64,000 nt of DNA from an uncultured Lachnospiraceae bacterium (GCA_902774915.1 CACYKH010000007.1:80796-144795); one strand, 5' to 3'; positions 36,098-44,638 are shown, counted from the first letter of the stretch. Made by a program: numbers and translations. Notes: generated by a model not told the origin, from the sequence alone.

Positions 36098-37068
36098 TAG
36101 ATATTTTACTTGCGACTTATAACGGAGAAAAGTTTATTGATAAACAGCTTAAATCTCTTCTGACTCAGGGCAGAGATGAACTGGATGATGACCTGAGACT
36201 TGTTATAAGAGATGATGGATCCACAGATAATACTGTAAATATCATCAAGAAGAGACTTGAATACTACAGGGCTAAGAGAGAGGACCCAATGGAGGTTCAT
36301 ATCATCGAGGATGATAACAACACAGGTTCTCCTTCAGCGAATTTTATGAAGCTTCTTACAGTTTCCAAGGCAGATTACATTATGTTTTCTGATCAGGACG
36401 ATATGTGGTATCGCCGCAAGACTGAAGAAACTTACAGAAAGATGAAGAAGCTTGAGAGGATTTACGGAACTGATAAACCGCTCATGGTTCATTCGGATCT
36501 TTCACTTATGGATGAAAATGGAAAGAAGATAACTGAGTCATTCTATGAGTATCAGAATCTTCCTAAAAAAGATAAGCTCAGCAGCCTCATGATCCAGAAT
36601 ACAGTTACAGGATGTACTGTGATGATGAACAGAGCTGCGGCAGACCTTGTATCCCAGGCGCCTGCTTCTGAGATGCTTCTTATGTATGACCACTACGCAG
36701 CTATACTTGTTGCTGCTACAGGTCACATTGGATTTGTTGATGATCCACTTATCAGATACAGACAGCATAGTGGCAACCAGGTTGGGGCGCATGCCGCTGG
36801 AAGCAAGGATGAATACAAGATGCGTTTCAATATGGGACGTGATAAGTTCCTGAAAGATATGGACCTTAGCTATAGACAGGTTGGTTTTATCCTCAAAAGA
36901 TATGGTGATCTGATAAAGAAGACTAAGGGTGAGGAAGTTTACGAGATGATGAAGGAATACTCTAATCTCGTTATGGCCGGCAAGATTGAGAAGATTGAAT
37001 TCTTCCAGAAATACGGGGTATATAAAAATGGAGCCATTAAAAAGATGGTTCAGATGATTTGGTGCTAG
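36094..37068 (+). CDS. Family 2 glycosyltransferase
   Basis: Adds a sugar to a growing glycan at the inner membrane face. The GT-A fold opens with ILLATYNGEKFIDKQLKSLL and carries DDGSTDNT and the metal motif SDQDDMW (about 102-108). HSGNQVGAH near residue 225 is common in rhamnosyl and related transferases. 324 aa. Begins in a 4-nt overlap with the preceding transferase gene. Sugar specificity is not readable. Confidence 0.92.
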   Translation: MIDILLATYNGEKFIDKQLKSLLTQGRDELDDDLRLVIRDDGSTDNTVNIIKKRLEYYRAKREDPMEVHIIEDDNNTGSPSANFMKLLTVSKADYIMFSDQDDMWYRRKTEETYRKMKKLERIYGTDKPLMVHSDLSLMDENGKKITESFYEYQNLPKKDKLSSLMIQNTVTGCTVMMNRAAADLVSQAPASEMLLMYDHYAAILVAATGHIGFVDDPLIRYRQHSGNQVGAHAAGSKDEYKMRFNMGRDKFLKDMDLSYRQVGFILKRYGDLIKKTKGEEVYEMMKEYSNLVMAGKIEKIEFFQKYGVYKNGAIKKMVQMIWC

Positions 37069-37095
37069 TTTAGTGGCTGGCGCCGTGGAGATTTT

Positions 37096-37857
37096 ATGAA
37101 GATAACCGGAAGCGTTGTTACATACAATAACGATAAGACAATTGAAAGATGCCTTCGTTCAGTTCTCAAGGAAACGGCTGATAAGGATTATGAGTTTGAA
37201 CTCTATGTTTATGACAATGGTTCTTCTGATAAGACAGTCAGCATAATCGAGGAACAGTTCCCTCAGGTTAACCTAGTTAAGGATACTGAGAATAAAGGCT
37301 TTGGAGCGGGACACAATGCCATCATAAAAAGAGTAAAGTCGGATTATCACTTTGTTATTAATCCTGACATTTATCTTGATATGGATACCATTGGTGGACT
37401 TACAGCTTATCTGGAGGAACATAGAGAGGCTGGACTCATCACTCCAAGGATTCTTAATAACGATGGAACAGAACAGTTCCTTCCAAAATATTGTCCAACT
37501 ATCAGATATGTAATCATCAGTAAATTTCCGGGATTTAAATATTTAAGAAGAAGATATACAAGGCAGGATGAAAACCTGTCAGAACCTACAGAAATTGAAT
37601 TCTGTACAGGTTGCTTCTTCGGAGCGAGAACAAAATATCTCAAATCCAAGAAGGGATTTAGTAATAGATATTTTATGTATTGTGAAGACTCTGATCTTTC
37701 AAAGAGAGTGAGAGATGAGGGTAAGAAGATAATCTTTTATCCTGACTACACAGCTTATCATAACTGGCAGAGGGATAATACAGGGAATATAAAAGGTGTG
37801 ATCAGATTCCTGAAATCACTGGTTGTATTCTTTAACAAATGGGGTTGGAGATTTTGA
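37096..37857 (+). CDS. Family 2 glycosyltransferase (rhamnosyltransferase-like)
   Basis: GT-A enzyme of 253 aa: GSVVTYNNDKTIERCLRSVL at the start, DNGSSDKT, NKGFGAGHNAIIK, the metal-binding VINPDIY and the acceptor-site FCTGCFFGARTKYL. This pattern matches WbbL/rhamnosyl-type enzymes, and an rfbD gene for dTDP-rhamnose lies 6 kb away, so rhamnose is a reasonable guess. ATG follows GTGGAG, 27 nt after the previous gene. Confidence 0.9.
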   Translation: MKITGSVVTYNNDKTIERCLRSVLKETADKDYEFELYVYDNGSSDKTVSIIEEQFPQVNLVKDTENKGFGAGHNAIIKRVKSDYHFVINPDIYLDMDTIGGLTAYLEEHREAGLITPRILNNDGTEQFLPKYCPTIRYVIISKFPGFKYLRRRYTRQDENLSEPTEIEFCTGCFFGARTKYLKSKKGFSNRYFMYCEDSDLSKRVRDEGKKIIFYPDYTAYHNWQRDNTGNIKGVIRFLKSLVVFFNKWGWRF

Positions 37858-37883
37858 TAATAATTGATTTTGGGTAACAATGT

Positions 37884-38507
37884 ATGGACTTTAAGAAATT
37901 ATTGAAAGTCAATTTAATAAATCTTGGTATACTGGGGCTAATAGTTGCTTTCTATTTTTTGTCTGGAGCTGCCGAATCAGGTGATGAGAATACTGGAACA
38001 ACTGTTCTTACTGGATTATTTGGACTTGGGTGGTTAGCTTATTCGATTATTTCTAATGTTGTAGTTCTTAAGGAAAGTGATACAGAAAGTATTACTGAAG
38101 TGAGGAACAGACTTATTAGAGCTGGAAATAAACGTTTTTTTGTAAAAGAACGAACACATCTATTGAATATGTTGGACAGTCTGGAAAGTAGAAAGAAATA
38201 TTTTAGCAATCTTGACGATGGAAAGCTTAAGGATCTTTATTATATGACGAGAAGTCAGATGATAAGAAATGCGACAAACGTTTCCGAATATATTGAGACT
38301 TTCGATTATATATCTGGACAAGATTCTGGTTATGCTAAAGAAATGTGTGATAATTCACAGGAATTGCTTAATAAGTTTAATAAGTTAGTTGAACTTACGG
38401 TTACGTATGATGATACGACACTTGATTATGATACAAGAGAAATTGATGACATGATTGAAGCACTTCAAGAGATGAGAGATACAGGAAAGGCAAGGTTAGG
38501 TTCATGA
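37884..38507 (+). CDS. Two-TM protein with helical domain, unknown function
   Basis: Not firmly recognised. Two N-terminal membrane segments (about 11-27 and 42-62) precede a charged, mostly helical cytoplasmic domain of about 140 residues. The layout resembles XpaC-type proteins, which often sit beside TelA-type genes, but no TelA is present here, so the link is weak. Its stop overlaps the VWA-fusion gene by 4 nt (ATGA), so the two products are likely partners. The Shine-Dalgarno is poor (TGGGTAACA). Confidence 0.75.
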   Translation: MDFKKLLKVNLINLGILGLIVAFYFLSGAAESGDENTGTTVLTGLFGLGWLAYSIISNVVVLKESDTESITEVRNRLIRAGNKRFFVKERTHLLNMLDSLESRKKYFSNLDDGKLKDLYYMTRSQMIRNATNVSEYIETFDYISGQDSGYAKEMCDNSQELLNKFNKLVELTVTYDDTTLDYDTREIDDMIEALQEMRDTGKARLGS

Positions 38508-40147
38508 AAAAAAGTAATGTAGCAATAGTAATTGGAATTGTTTTTGCAGTAGTAATTGTTTTTCTTTTAGGTATAATTGCTATCTTTAGAAACTTTAAAG
38601 GTGGTAAGACTAAAGATTCTATGCTCAAGCATATCAAGGTTTATGAGAGTGACCCAGTTAAGGCGTCAATTTCCCTTGATGATAATACTCTGTATGATGA
38701 GCTGCCAGAGATTTCAAAGTATCCTCTTGCAGTAACAGGTAATGCTGATATCAATATCGAGATAATGACATCTCCAGAGAAAGCTGGAGAGAATTATGAG
38801 TCATGGCTTATCGATGTTGCTCGTGATTTCAATGCATCAGGAGCTACTACAGAAAATGGTAAGACTATAGGATTATCAGTAAGATCAGTTTCATCAGGTC
38901 TTGCTGCAGATTACATTATTTCAAATAAGCACACACCACAGCTCTTCACCCCATCAAATGCTCTTTGGGGTGAGTACATCAATGCTAATGGTGGTAACGT
39001 TACAGTTTATAACGAGAGACTTGTTGGAAATACAGCTGGTCTTCTTATAGATAAGAATAGTGAATATAAAACTGCTGAAGAAATAATCGCTGCAGTTCAG
39101 GAAGGTAAGATCAACATCGGTTATACAAACCCACAGACAAGTTCATCCGGTATGAACCTGCTTCTTACAATCCTTCACAATGGTGATGCTGAGAACATGT
39201 TTAGTGATCAGGCAATCGAGTCATTCACTAAGTTCCAGAACAACATTCCTTTCGTTGCATATAATACTATGCAGATGAGAGATAGTGCTCAGAAGGGTAC
39301 TCTTGATGGAATGATTCTTGAGTATCAGACATATATCAACGAGCCAAATATTAATAAGATGTACAACTTTGTTCCATTTGGTATTCGTCATGATAATCCA
39401 CTTTATGTTGTAAATGAGGATTACCTTTCAGATGACGAGATGGAAGCTATCAAGCAGATTAATGATTACTGCATGAGTTCTAGCAGCCAGTCAGTTGCAA
39501 CAAAGTATGGTTTCAACGCAAACGATGATTATAAGACAGATATGCAGTTTACTGGTGCTGAGGTAAACAAGGCACTTGAGATGTACAAGGCTAACAAGGA
39601 TAATGGTCAGGATATCATTGCAGTATTTGTTGCAGACTGCAGCGGAAGTATGTATGGTGATCCAATTATCCAGCTTAAGGAATCTCTTTCAAATGGTATG
39701 CAGTATATCAATGAGAATAACTATGTTGGACTTGTAAGCTACAGCGACGATGTAACTATAGAAGTTCCTATAGCTAAGTTCGATATGAACCAGAAGGCTT
39801 ACTTCCAGGGTGGTATCAATGGACTTACAGCTAACGGATCAACAGCAAGTTATGATGCTGTTGTAGTTGCAATGGATATGATAGAGAAAGCAAAGAAAGA
39901 TCATCCAGATGCAAAGGCTATGATCTTCCTCCTTAGTGATGGTTATCAGAACGTTGGTTACAGTCTTAGTACTGTAGAGCCAGCACTTAAAGAATCTCAG
40001 ATTCCTGTTTATACAATCAGCTACACAGCTGATGCTGATACAGATGCTATGAGAAAGCTTTCAGAAGTAAACGAAGCTGCTACAATCAACGCCGACAGCG
40101 AAGATATCGTTTATAAGATTAAGAGTCTGTTTAATTCACAGATGTAA
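38504..40147 (+). CDS. Substrate-binding protein / von Willebrand A domain fusion, membrane-anchored
   Basis: A 547-aa extracytoplasmic protein held by one N-terminal membrane segment (about 5-28). Residues about 75-335 look like a type 2 periplasmic binding fold of the SBP_bac_11 kind (PQLFTPSNALWGEYI, INIGYTNPQTSSSGMN). Residues about 360-545 are a VWA domain with an intact metal-dependent adhesion site: DCSGS, then Thr/Ser in ANGSTAS and Asp in LLSDGYQ. Similar fusions exist in actinobacteria and clostridia without known function. It overlaps the upstream gene by 4 nt and the small membrane protein gene follows 18 nt later, so three genes form one unit. Confidence 0.9.
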   Translation: MKKSNVAIVIGIVFAVVIVFLLGIIAIFRNFKGGKTKDSMLKHIKVYESDPVKASISLDDNTLYDELPEISKYPLAVTGNADINIEIMTSPEKAGENYESWLIDVARDFNASGATTENGKTIGLSVRSVSSGLAADYIISNKHTPQLFTPSNALWGEYINANGGNVTVYNERLVGNTAGLLIDKNSEYKTAEEIIAAVQEGKINIGYTNPQTSSSGMNLLLTILHNGDAENMFSDQAIESFTKFQNNIPFVAYNTMQMRDSAQKGTLDGMILEYQTYINEPNINKMYNFVPFGIRHDNPLYVVNEDYLSDDEMEAIKQINDYCMSSSSQSVATKYGFNANDDYKTDMQFTGAEVNKALEMYKANKDNGQDIIAVFVADCSGSMYGDPIIQLKESLSNGMQYINENNYVGLVSYSDDVTIEVPIAKFDMNQKAYFQGGINGLTANGSTASYDAVVVAMDMIEKAKKDHPDAKAMIFLLSDGYQNVGYSLSTVEPALKESQIPVYTISYTADADTDAMRKLSEVNEAATINADSEDIVYKIKSLFNSQM

Positions 40148-40165
40148 TAGAGGTTTAGTGTTTAT

Positions 40166-40489
40166 ATGGCAACAGAGTCATTAAGAGATATGATTATACT
40201 GTTTCTGATTGCTGCAGTATTATTAGTTATTTCATTTTTCTCATTTAACGAGAAAGGATTTTTGTTTAATAACAATTATATCTTTGCATCAAAGTATGAA
40301 AGAGAACACATGGATAAACGTCCATGGTACCAGCAGACTGCTGTTTCGTTCTTCTTTATGGGGCTTGCCTGCACATTCTTCGGTCTATCAATATTATTCA
40401 ATGACAACTCCATTTGCTATGGGTTAGGAATTGTACTAACAATAATAGCTTGTGGATATGCAATTATAGCTCAGTTTATAAATATGTAA
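40166..40489 (+). CDS. Small three-TM membrane protein (DUF3784-like)
   Basis: A 107-aa membrane protein with hydrophobic segments at about 8-27, 59-79 and 84-105 and a short polar loop containing KYEREHMDKRPWYQQT. It resembles small DUF3784-type proteins only in layout. Last gene of the VWA-fusion unit, ended by a strong terminator. The ribosome site is weak (AGAGGTTTAG). Confidence 0.7.
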   Translation: MATESLRDMIILFLIAAVLLVISFFSFNEKGFLFNNNYIFASKYEREHMDKRPWYQQTAVSFFFMGLACTFFGLSILFNDNSICYGLGIVLTIIACGYAIIAQFINM

Positions 40490-40494
40490 AAAAA

Positions 40495-40534
40495 TGAAAG
40501 GCACTATCCACACTGGAATGTGGATGGTGCTTTT
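40495..40534 (+). terminator. Terminator of the VWA-fusion unit
   Basis: GCACTATCCACA (40501-40512) pairs with TGTGGATGGTGC (40519-40530) with one G.U, extended by AAAG/CTTT, then TTTTC. Confidence 0.85.
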
Positions 40535-40550
40535 CTTGTGAAAAAATAAA

Positions 40551-40579
40551 TTGACAAGATGAGATATATCTCATATACT
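40551..40579 (+). promoter_or_regulatory. Consensus promoter with palindromic operator
   Basis: TTGACA (40551-40556), 17-bp spacer and TATACT (40574-40579) form a near-perfect sigma-A promoter. The spacer is a perfect 16-bp palindrome ATGAGATATATCTCAT (40559-40574), a natural binding site for the downstream HTH protein, as in autoregulated toxin-antitoxin operons. Confidence 0.8.
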
Positions 40580-40702
40580 AAACATTTGGAGGATGGTATA
40601 TTTGAGTTAAGATGTATATTCGGAAATGATATTAAACATGCAAAAAACAGAAGAAATGACTGGATCAGAAGACACGAAATTGATGAATTAAGAGGTGATT
40701 GA
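40559..40702 (+). pseudogene. Remnant of a HigB/RelE-type (Gp49) toxin gene
   Basis: A 47-codon frame reads MRYISYTKHLEDGIFELRC, then IFGNDI, then a jump to HAKNRRNDWIRRHEIDEL before TGA. HigB-type toxins have KHLEDGIFELR in the middle, followed by about 30 residues with the catalytic strand and a KKT motif, then a helix like this C-terminus. Here the N-terminal half and the central active segment are missing, so it should be inactive. The predicted promoter lies within its first codons, so the ATG may not even be transcribed. The antitoxin gene follows directly. Confidence 0.7.
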
Positions 40703-40703
40703 T

Positions 40704-41003
40704 ATGACGTTAAAAGAGTATAAAGAAAAAAGAATGCAAGATCCAGAGTTTGCGGCAGCATATTATGATATTCTTCCTGAGATGAATATTATTCGTGCAA
40801 TGATTGATGCAAGAGTTTCAAGAAATCTCACTCAGAAAGAACTGTCCGAGAGAACGGGTATTGCTCAAACCGAAATAAGTAAACTGGAAAATGGAACTAG
40901 GAATCCATCAATAAAACTTCTTCAACGACTTGCTGATGGTATGGATATGGTGTTGAATGTAACATTTATACCTAAAGAATCTGAGGCATTAAAAAACATT
41001 TAA
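40704..41003 (+). CDS. XRE-family HTH protein, HigA-type antitoxin
   Basis: A 99-aa DNA-binding protein. The N-terminal arm (EYKEKRMQDPEFAAAYYDILPEMNIIRAMIDAR) is typical of HigA antitoxins; the HTH is NLTQKELSERTGIAQTEISKLENGTRNPSIKLLQRLADGM. Start at ATG 40704 after AGAGGTG (40691-40697); an in-frame GTG at 40695 overlaps that site. It probably still represses its own promoter through the palindrome at 40559-40574, although its toxin is broken. Confidence 0.88.
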   Translation: MTLKEYKEKRMQDPEFAAAYYDILPEMNIIRAMIDARVSRNLTQKELSERTGIAQTEISKLENGTRNPSIKLLQRLADGMDMVLNVTFIPKESEALKNI

Positions 41004-41010
41004 GCGAGAG

Positions 41011-41043
41011 ACCTCTCCTATTGAAAGATAGGAGAGGTTTTTA
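41011..41043 (+). terminator. Terminator after the antitoxin gene
   Basis: ACCTCTCCTAT (41011-41021) pairs with ATAGGAGAGGT (41028-41038), followed by TTTTT. Confidence 0.85.
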
Positions 41044-41060
41044 ATGTGCATTGACAAAAG

Positions 41061-41108
41061 TTATAAAAAGTTATAAAGAGTTATAAAAGATTATAAAAGT
41101 TATAAAAG
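41061..41108 (+). repeat. Helically phased TTATAAAAG repeats
   Basis: TTATAAA recurs at 41061, 41071, 41081, 41091 and 41100, that is every 10 bp (last 9). TTGACA at 41051-41056 precedes it; TATAAA at 41072-41077 would give only a 15-bp spacer. The array lies in the promoter region of the following lipoprotein gene. Confidence 0.7.
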
Positions 41109-41130
41109 AAATTATGGGTTAAAAGGAATT

Positions 41131-42024
41131 ATGATAAAAAAGGGTAAAAGATTTATTTTTAAAAGAGAGCTATTTGCGGCGTTACTCATCATAGTAATGC
41201 TTCTAAGTCTTACATCATGTATGCCTCAGTGGTACACAGATGCCGACATAGCAAAGTTTGAAAGAGAAGGGAAAACAGAAGTTTCTAAATGGCTGGAAAA
41301 GAACATTCCAGATGCCGAGCTGGATGAAAGTTCAGTTACCATTTCCTATGATGCTTTCGGACTTGATGATTTAGTCTTTGGGGAATATATACTAGATGGT
41401 GAAACTAAGAGCTTTATGTTTGTTCGCGGAAGCGAGGACATGTATACAAACGAAATGTACCATACAGCAGATGATGCGGTTGCTGAAATGTATGCTAAGG
41501 GTTTTGGACTGAAAAACTACAGCATTAAACATACAGAGGATTCTTATGACGTTTCATTTTATGTGGAATATAAGAAGTATGCAGATAAAAAAGGTGATGG
41601 TAATTTTGAGGTGTCAGATGAGAATGGTTTTTACAGGTACTTACCATATGATCTGACTGAATATGAGTTAGAGGATTTTTTAGAAACAGAAAGTAAAAGA
41701 TGTAGCAGGTTCCATGGCTCTGGATGTGAGTATGTTCTCGATACGGATACTCTTACGGTACAATATTCAGCTTTGCAATATTTGAGGGACCATCCATTCT
41801 TTGACAGTTTTGAAATCTATAATAGGAGGATGGATAGTAGTATCATGCTTAAGGTGGGTTATAATAATGAGAATGATGCGCCAGATACAATAGAGGTTTG
41901 GTATTACTATAAGAAAACGTCAACTGCAACAGCAAGTGATGGAGAACCAATATCTTACTTAGAACGAGATTATAATAAAACTAAAGTATATGATTTCGAT
42001 ACACTTACTTTGAAACAAGATTAA
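41131..42024 (+). CDS. Putative lipoprotein of unknown function
   Basis: Not recognised. The 297-aa product has a basic N-terminus, hydrophobic core (about 14-27) and lipobox LTSC with Cys31, so it should be lipid-anchored outside the cell. The mature part is acidic and rich in Tyr/Asp, with no recognisable motif; two Cys residues (SKRCSRFHGSGCEY) could form a disulfide. ATG follows AAAAGGAATT. It is monocistronic between two terminators. Clostridial genomes carry many such species-specific lipoproteins. Confidence 0.75.
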   Translation: MIKKGKRFIFKRELFAALLIIVMLLSLTSCMPQWYTDADIAKFEREGKTEVSKWLEKNIPDAELDESSVTISYDAFGLDDLVFGEYILDGETKSFMFVRGSEDMYTNEMYHTADDAVAEMYAKGFGLKNYSIKHTEDSYDVSFYVEYKKYADKKGDGNFEVSDENGFYRYLPYDLTEYELEDFLETESKRCSRFHGSGCEYVLDTDTLTVQYSALQYLRDHPFFDSFEIYNRRMDSSIMLKVGYNNENDAPDTIEVWYYYKKTSTATASDGEPISYLERDYNKTKVYDFDTLTLKQD

Positions 42025-42032
42025 ATAAATAT

Positions 42033-42076
42033 AGCACTGTCCAGGTTTTAGTGTTAGAATATGGGCGGTGCTTTTA
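42033..42076 (+). terminator. Terminator after the lipoprotein gene
   Basis: AGCACTGTCC (42033-42042) pairs with GGGCGGTGCT (42063-42072) using two G.U pairs, followed by TTTATT. The 20-nt loop is long. Confidence 0.6.
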
Positions 42077-42107
42077 TTATGAATATTATGAAAAGAGGAA
42101 AAATGAA

Positions 42108-43562
42108 ATGAGTCACGATAAGTATGAAAGTCCTTTATCACAAAGATATGCCAGCAAGGAAATGCAGTATATCTTCTCACCTGATAAGAAATTCAAGACA
42201 TGGAGAAAACTCTGGATTGCACTTGCTGAAACAGAGATGGAGCTGAATCTTCTTGGAGAAGATGGTCAGCCACGTATCAACCAGGAAATGATTGATGAAT
42301 TAAAGGCAAATGCTGACTATATAGATTATGATATGGCAAAAGCTGAAGAGGCAAAGGTTCGCCACGATGTTATGGCTCACGTTCATACATACGGCGCTTC
42401 TTGTCCTAAGGCTGCAGGAATTATCCACCTGGGAGCAACAAGCTGCTACGTAGGTGATAATACAGATGTAATCATTATGACAGAAGGTCTTAAGCTGGTT
42501 CGTAAAAAGCTCCTTAATGTTTTAAATGAGCTTTCAAAATTTGCTATGGAATATAAAGATCTTCCAACTATAGCATTTACTCATTTTCAGCCAGCTCAGC
42601 CAACTACTGTTGGTAAGAGAGCTACTCTCTGGATGAATGAGTTCTTCATGGATCTTCAGGATATAGATTATATGATCTCTCAGCAGAAGCTCCTTGGTTC
42701 CAAAGGAACAACAGGAACTCAGGCTTCATTTCTTGAGCTCTTTAATGGAGACCATGATAAGGTTAAGAAGTTAGATAAGATGATAGCTGAAAAGATGGGC
42801 TTCGATGATGTTTATCCAGTATCAGGACAGACATATTCACGTAAGGTAGATTCACGTGTTCTGAATGTCCTCTCAGGTATTGCTCAGTCAGCTCACAAGT
42901 TCTCAAATGACATCCGTCTTCTTCAGCATCTGAAGCAGATTGAAGAGCCATTCGAGAAGAACCAGATTGGTTCATCAGCTATGGCATACAAGAGAAATCC
43001 TATGAGAAGTGAGAGAATAGCTTCACTTGCAAACTATGTAATCTGCGATGCACTTAACCCAGCCATCGTAGCTTCAACACAGTGGTTTGAAAGAACTCTT
43101 GATGATTCAGCTAACAAGAGAATCTCAGTTCCAGAAGCATTCCTTGCAGTAGATGGAATTCTTGATCTTTGCCTTAATGTTGTAGACGGCTTAGTTGTAT
43201 ATGACAAGGTTATAGGGAAGAAGTTTATGGAAGAGATTCCATTTATGGCTACAGAAAATATTATGATGGACGCTACTAAGGCTGGTGGAGACCGTCAGGA
43301 GCTTCATGAGAAGATTCGTCAGTACTCCATGGAAGCAGGTGCAAACGTTAAGAAAGAGGGTAAGGAAAATAACCTCCTTGATCTTATTGCAGCTGACCCA
43401 GCATTTGGTAAAACTCTCGACGAGCTTAAAGCTCTTATGGAGCCAAGCCTCTACGTAGGACGCGCTCCACAGCAGACAGAAGAATATATAAACGAAGTAA
43501 TCAAGCCAGTACTTGATGCAAACGCATCCGAACTTGGTCTTACTGCTGAAATTAATGTTTAG
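42108..43562 (+). CDS. purB: Adenylosuccinate lyase
   Basis: Splits SAICAR and adenylosuccinate, acting twice in purine synthesis. Fumarase-superfamily motifs: RHDVMAHVHTYG, HLGATSCYVGDNTD with a catalytic His region, THFQPAQPTTVGKR, and the signature GSSAMAYKRNPMRSE. 484 aa from ATG 42108, chosen after AGAGGA; in-frame upstream codons from 42051 lie in the terminator loop. This longer eukaryote-like PurB (about 480 aa, KYESPLSQRYAS start) is common in clostridia. rfbD follows 39 nt later. Confidence 0.96.
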   Translation: MSHDKYESPLSQRYASKEMQYIFSPDKKFKTWRKLWIALAETEMELNLLGEDGQPRINQEMIDELKANADYIDYDMAKAEEAKVRHDVMAHVHTYGASCPKAAGIIHLGATSCYVGDNTDVIIMTEGLKLVRKKLLNVLNELSKFAMEYKDLPTIAFTHFQPAQPTTVGKRATLWMNEFFMDLQDIDYMISQQKLLGSKGTTGTQASFLELFNGDHDKVKKLDKMIAEKMGFDDVYPVSGQTYSRKVDSRVLNVLSGIAQSAHKFSNDIRLLQHLKQIEEPFEKNQIGSSAMAYKRNPMRSERIASLANYVICDALNPAIVASTQWFERTLDDSANKRISVPEAFLAVDGILDLCLNVVDGLVVYDKVIGKKFMEEIPFMATENIMMDATKAGGDRQELHEKIRQYSMEAGANVKKEGKENNLLDLIAADPAFGKTLDELKALMEPSLYVGRAPQQTEEYINEVIKPVLDANASELGLTAEINV

Positions 43563-43601
43563 TAAGTCAGGCACAAAGTTTTAGAAAGGAAGCAAACGAA
43601 T

Positions 43602-44522
43602 ATGAAATATTTCGTAACGGGAGTTTGTGGCCAGCTTGGTCACGACGTAATGAATAATCTTGCAGAGAGAGGCTACGATGGAGTTGGAAGTGATATCCAG
43701 CCACAGTACAGCGGAGCTGATGATGGAACAGCTGTAACGAAAATGCCTTACATCCCTATGGATATTACAGATGCCGAAGCGGTAAAAAGAGTAATTAGAG
43801 TTGTTCAGCCAGATGTTGTTATCCACTGCGCAGCATGGACAGCAGTAGATGCGGCTGAGGACGAAGAGAATCAGCCAAAAGTTAGAGCTATTAATGTAGA
43901 CGGTACTCAGAACATAGCTGATGCATGTAAAGAGCTGGATTGTAAGATGTTCTATATCTCTACAGACTATGTATTTAATGGTCAGGGTGAAAAGCCTTGG
44001 GAACCTGATTGCAAGGATTATGCTCCACTTTGCGTTTATGGTCAGACAAAGCTGGACGGCGAGCTTGCAGTAGCAAATACATTGGATAAGTATTTCATAG
44101 TTCGTATAGCCTGGGTGTTTGGAACAAACGGAAAGAACTTTATAAAGACAATGCTGAACGTTGGAAAAACTCATGACAGAGTAACAGTAGTAAGTGACCA
44201 GATAGGTACACCTACTTATACATACGATCTTGCAAGACTTCTTGTGGACATGAGTGAAACTGATAAATATGGTTACTATCATGCAACAAATGAAGGCGGT
44301 TATATTTCATGGTATGATTTCACTTGTGAGATATATAAGCAGGCGGGACTCACTACAGAGGTTGTACCGGTTACAACGGCTGAGTATGGAATTTCAAAAG
44401 CAACCAGACCTTTCAATTCGAGACTTGATAAATCAAAGTTAGTGGAAGCAGGTTTTGAACCACTTCCAACATGGCAGGATGCTCTTTCGAGATATCTAAA
44501 AGTATTAGAAGAACAGAATTAG
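43602..44522 (+). CDS. rfbD: dTDP-4-dehydrorhamnose reductase
   Basis: Makes dTDP-L-rhamnose for surface polysaccharide. Extended-SDR fold: FVTGVCGQLGHDV nucleotide loop, NPDVVIHCAAWTAVD-type segment (VQPDVVIHCAAWTAVDAAE), STDYVF and the catalytic YGQTKLDGE (YxxxK). GTNGKNFIKTML and GTPTYTYDLARLL match RmlD. Length 306 aa, near the usual 280-300. ATG after AGAAAGGAAG. rfbA, rfbB and rfbC are not in the window. Confidence 0.95.
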   Translation: MKYFVTGVCGQLGHDVMNNLAERGYDGVGSDIQPQYSGADDGTAVTKMPYIPMDITDAEAVKRVIRVVQPDVVIHCAAWTAVDAAEDEENQPKVRAINVDGTQNIADACKELDCKMFYISTDYVFNGQGEKPWEPDCKDYAPLCVYGQTKLDGELAVANTLDKYFIVRIAWVFGTNGKNFIKTMLNVGKTHDRVTVVSDQIGTPTYTYDLARLLVDMSETDKYGYYHATNEGGYISWYDFTCEIYKQAGLTTEVVPVTTAEYGISKATRPFNSRLDKSKLVEAGFEPLPTWQDALSRYLKVLEEQN

Positions 44523-44530
44523 TTAATAAG

Positions 44531-44572
44531 CGAGGAAACACCTAAAATGATTGCATTTTCGGCGTTTCCTCG
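44531..44572 (+). terminator. Terminator after rfbD
   Basis: CGAGGAAACACC (44531-44542) pairs with GGCGTTTCCTCG (44561-44572), with inner stem AAAATG/CATTTT. The T tract is poor (TTATAATTT). Confidence 0.65.
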
Positions 44573-44579
44573 TTATAAT
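44551..44579 (+). promoter_or_regulatory. Promoter embedded in the rfbD terminator
   Basis: TTGCAT (44551-44556), 17-bp spacer, TATAAT (44574-44579). The -35 box lies in the hairpin loop and the -10 right after the stem; it drives the Gln-rich repeat protein gene. Confidence 0.7.
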
Positions 44580-44638
44580 TTATAGGATGCAAAAGGTTTT
44601 TAAGTAAATAAATAATTTTAAAGAAGGGGAGTTTTTTT

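Noticed and set aside
37884-40489. Tellurite/toxic-anion resistance (TelA-XpaC) operon
   Set aside because: Only the layout of the first protein recalls XpaC and no TelA gene is present, so the label would be unsupported.
43581-44282. 233-aa antisense frame opposite rfbD
   Set aside because: Cys/Tyr/Ser-rich translation of the complementary strand with no start signal; rfbD is clearly the gene.
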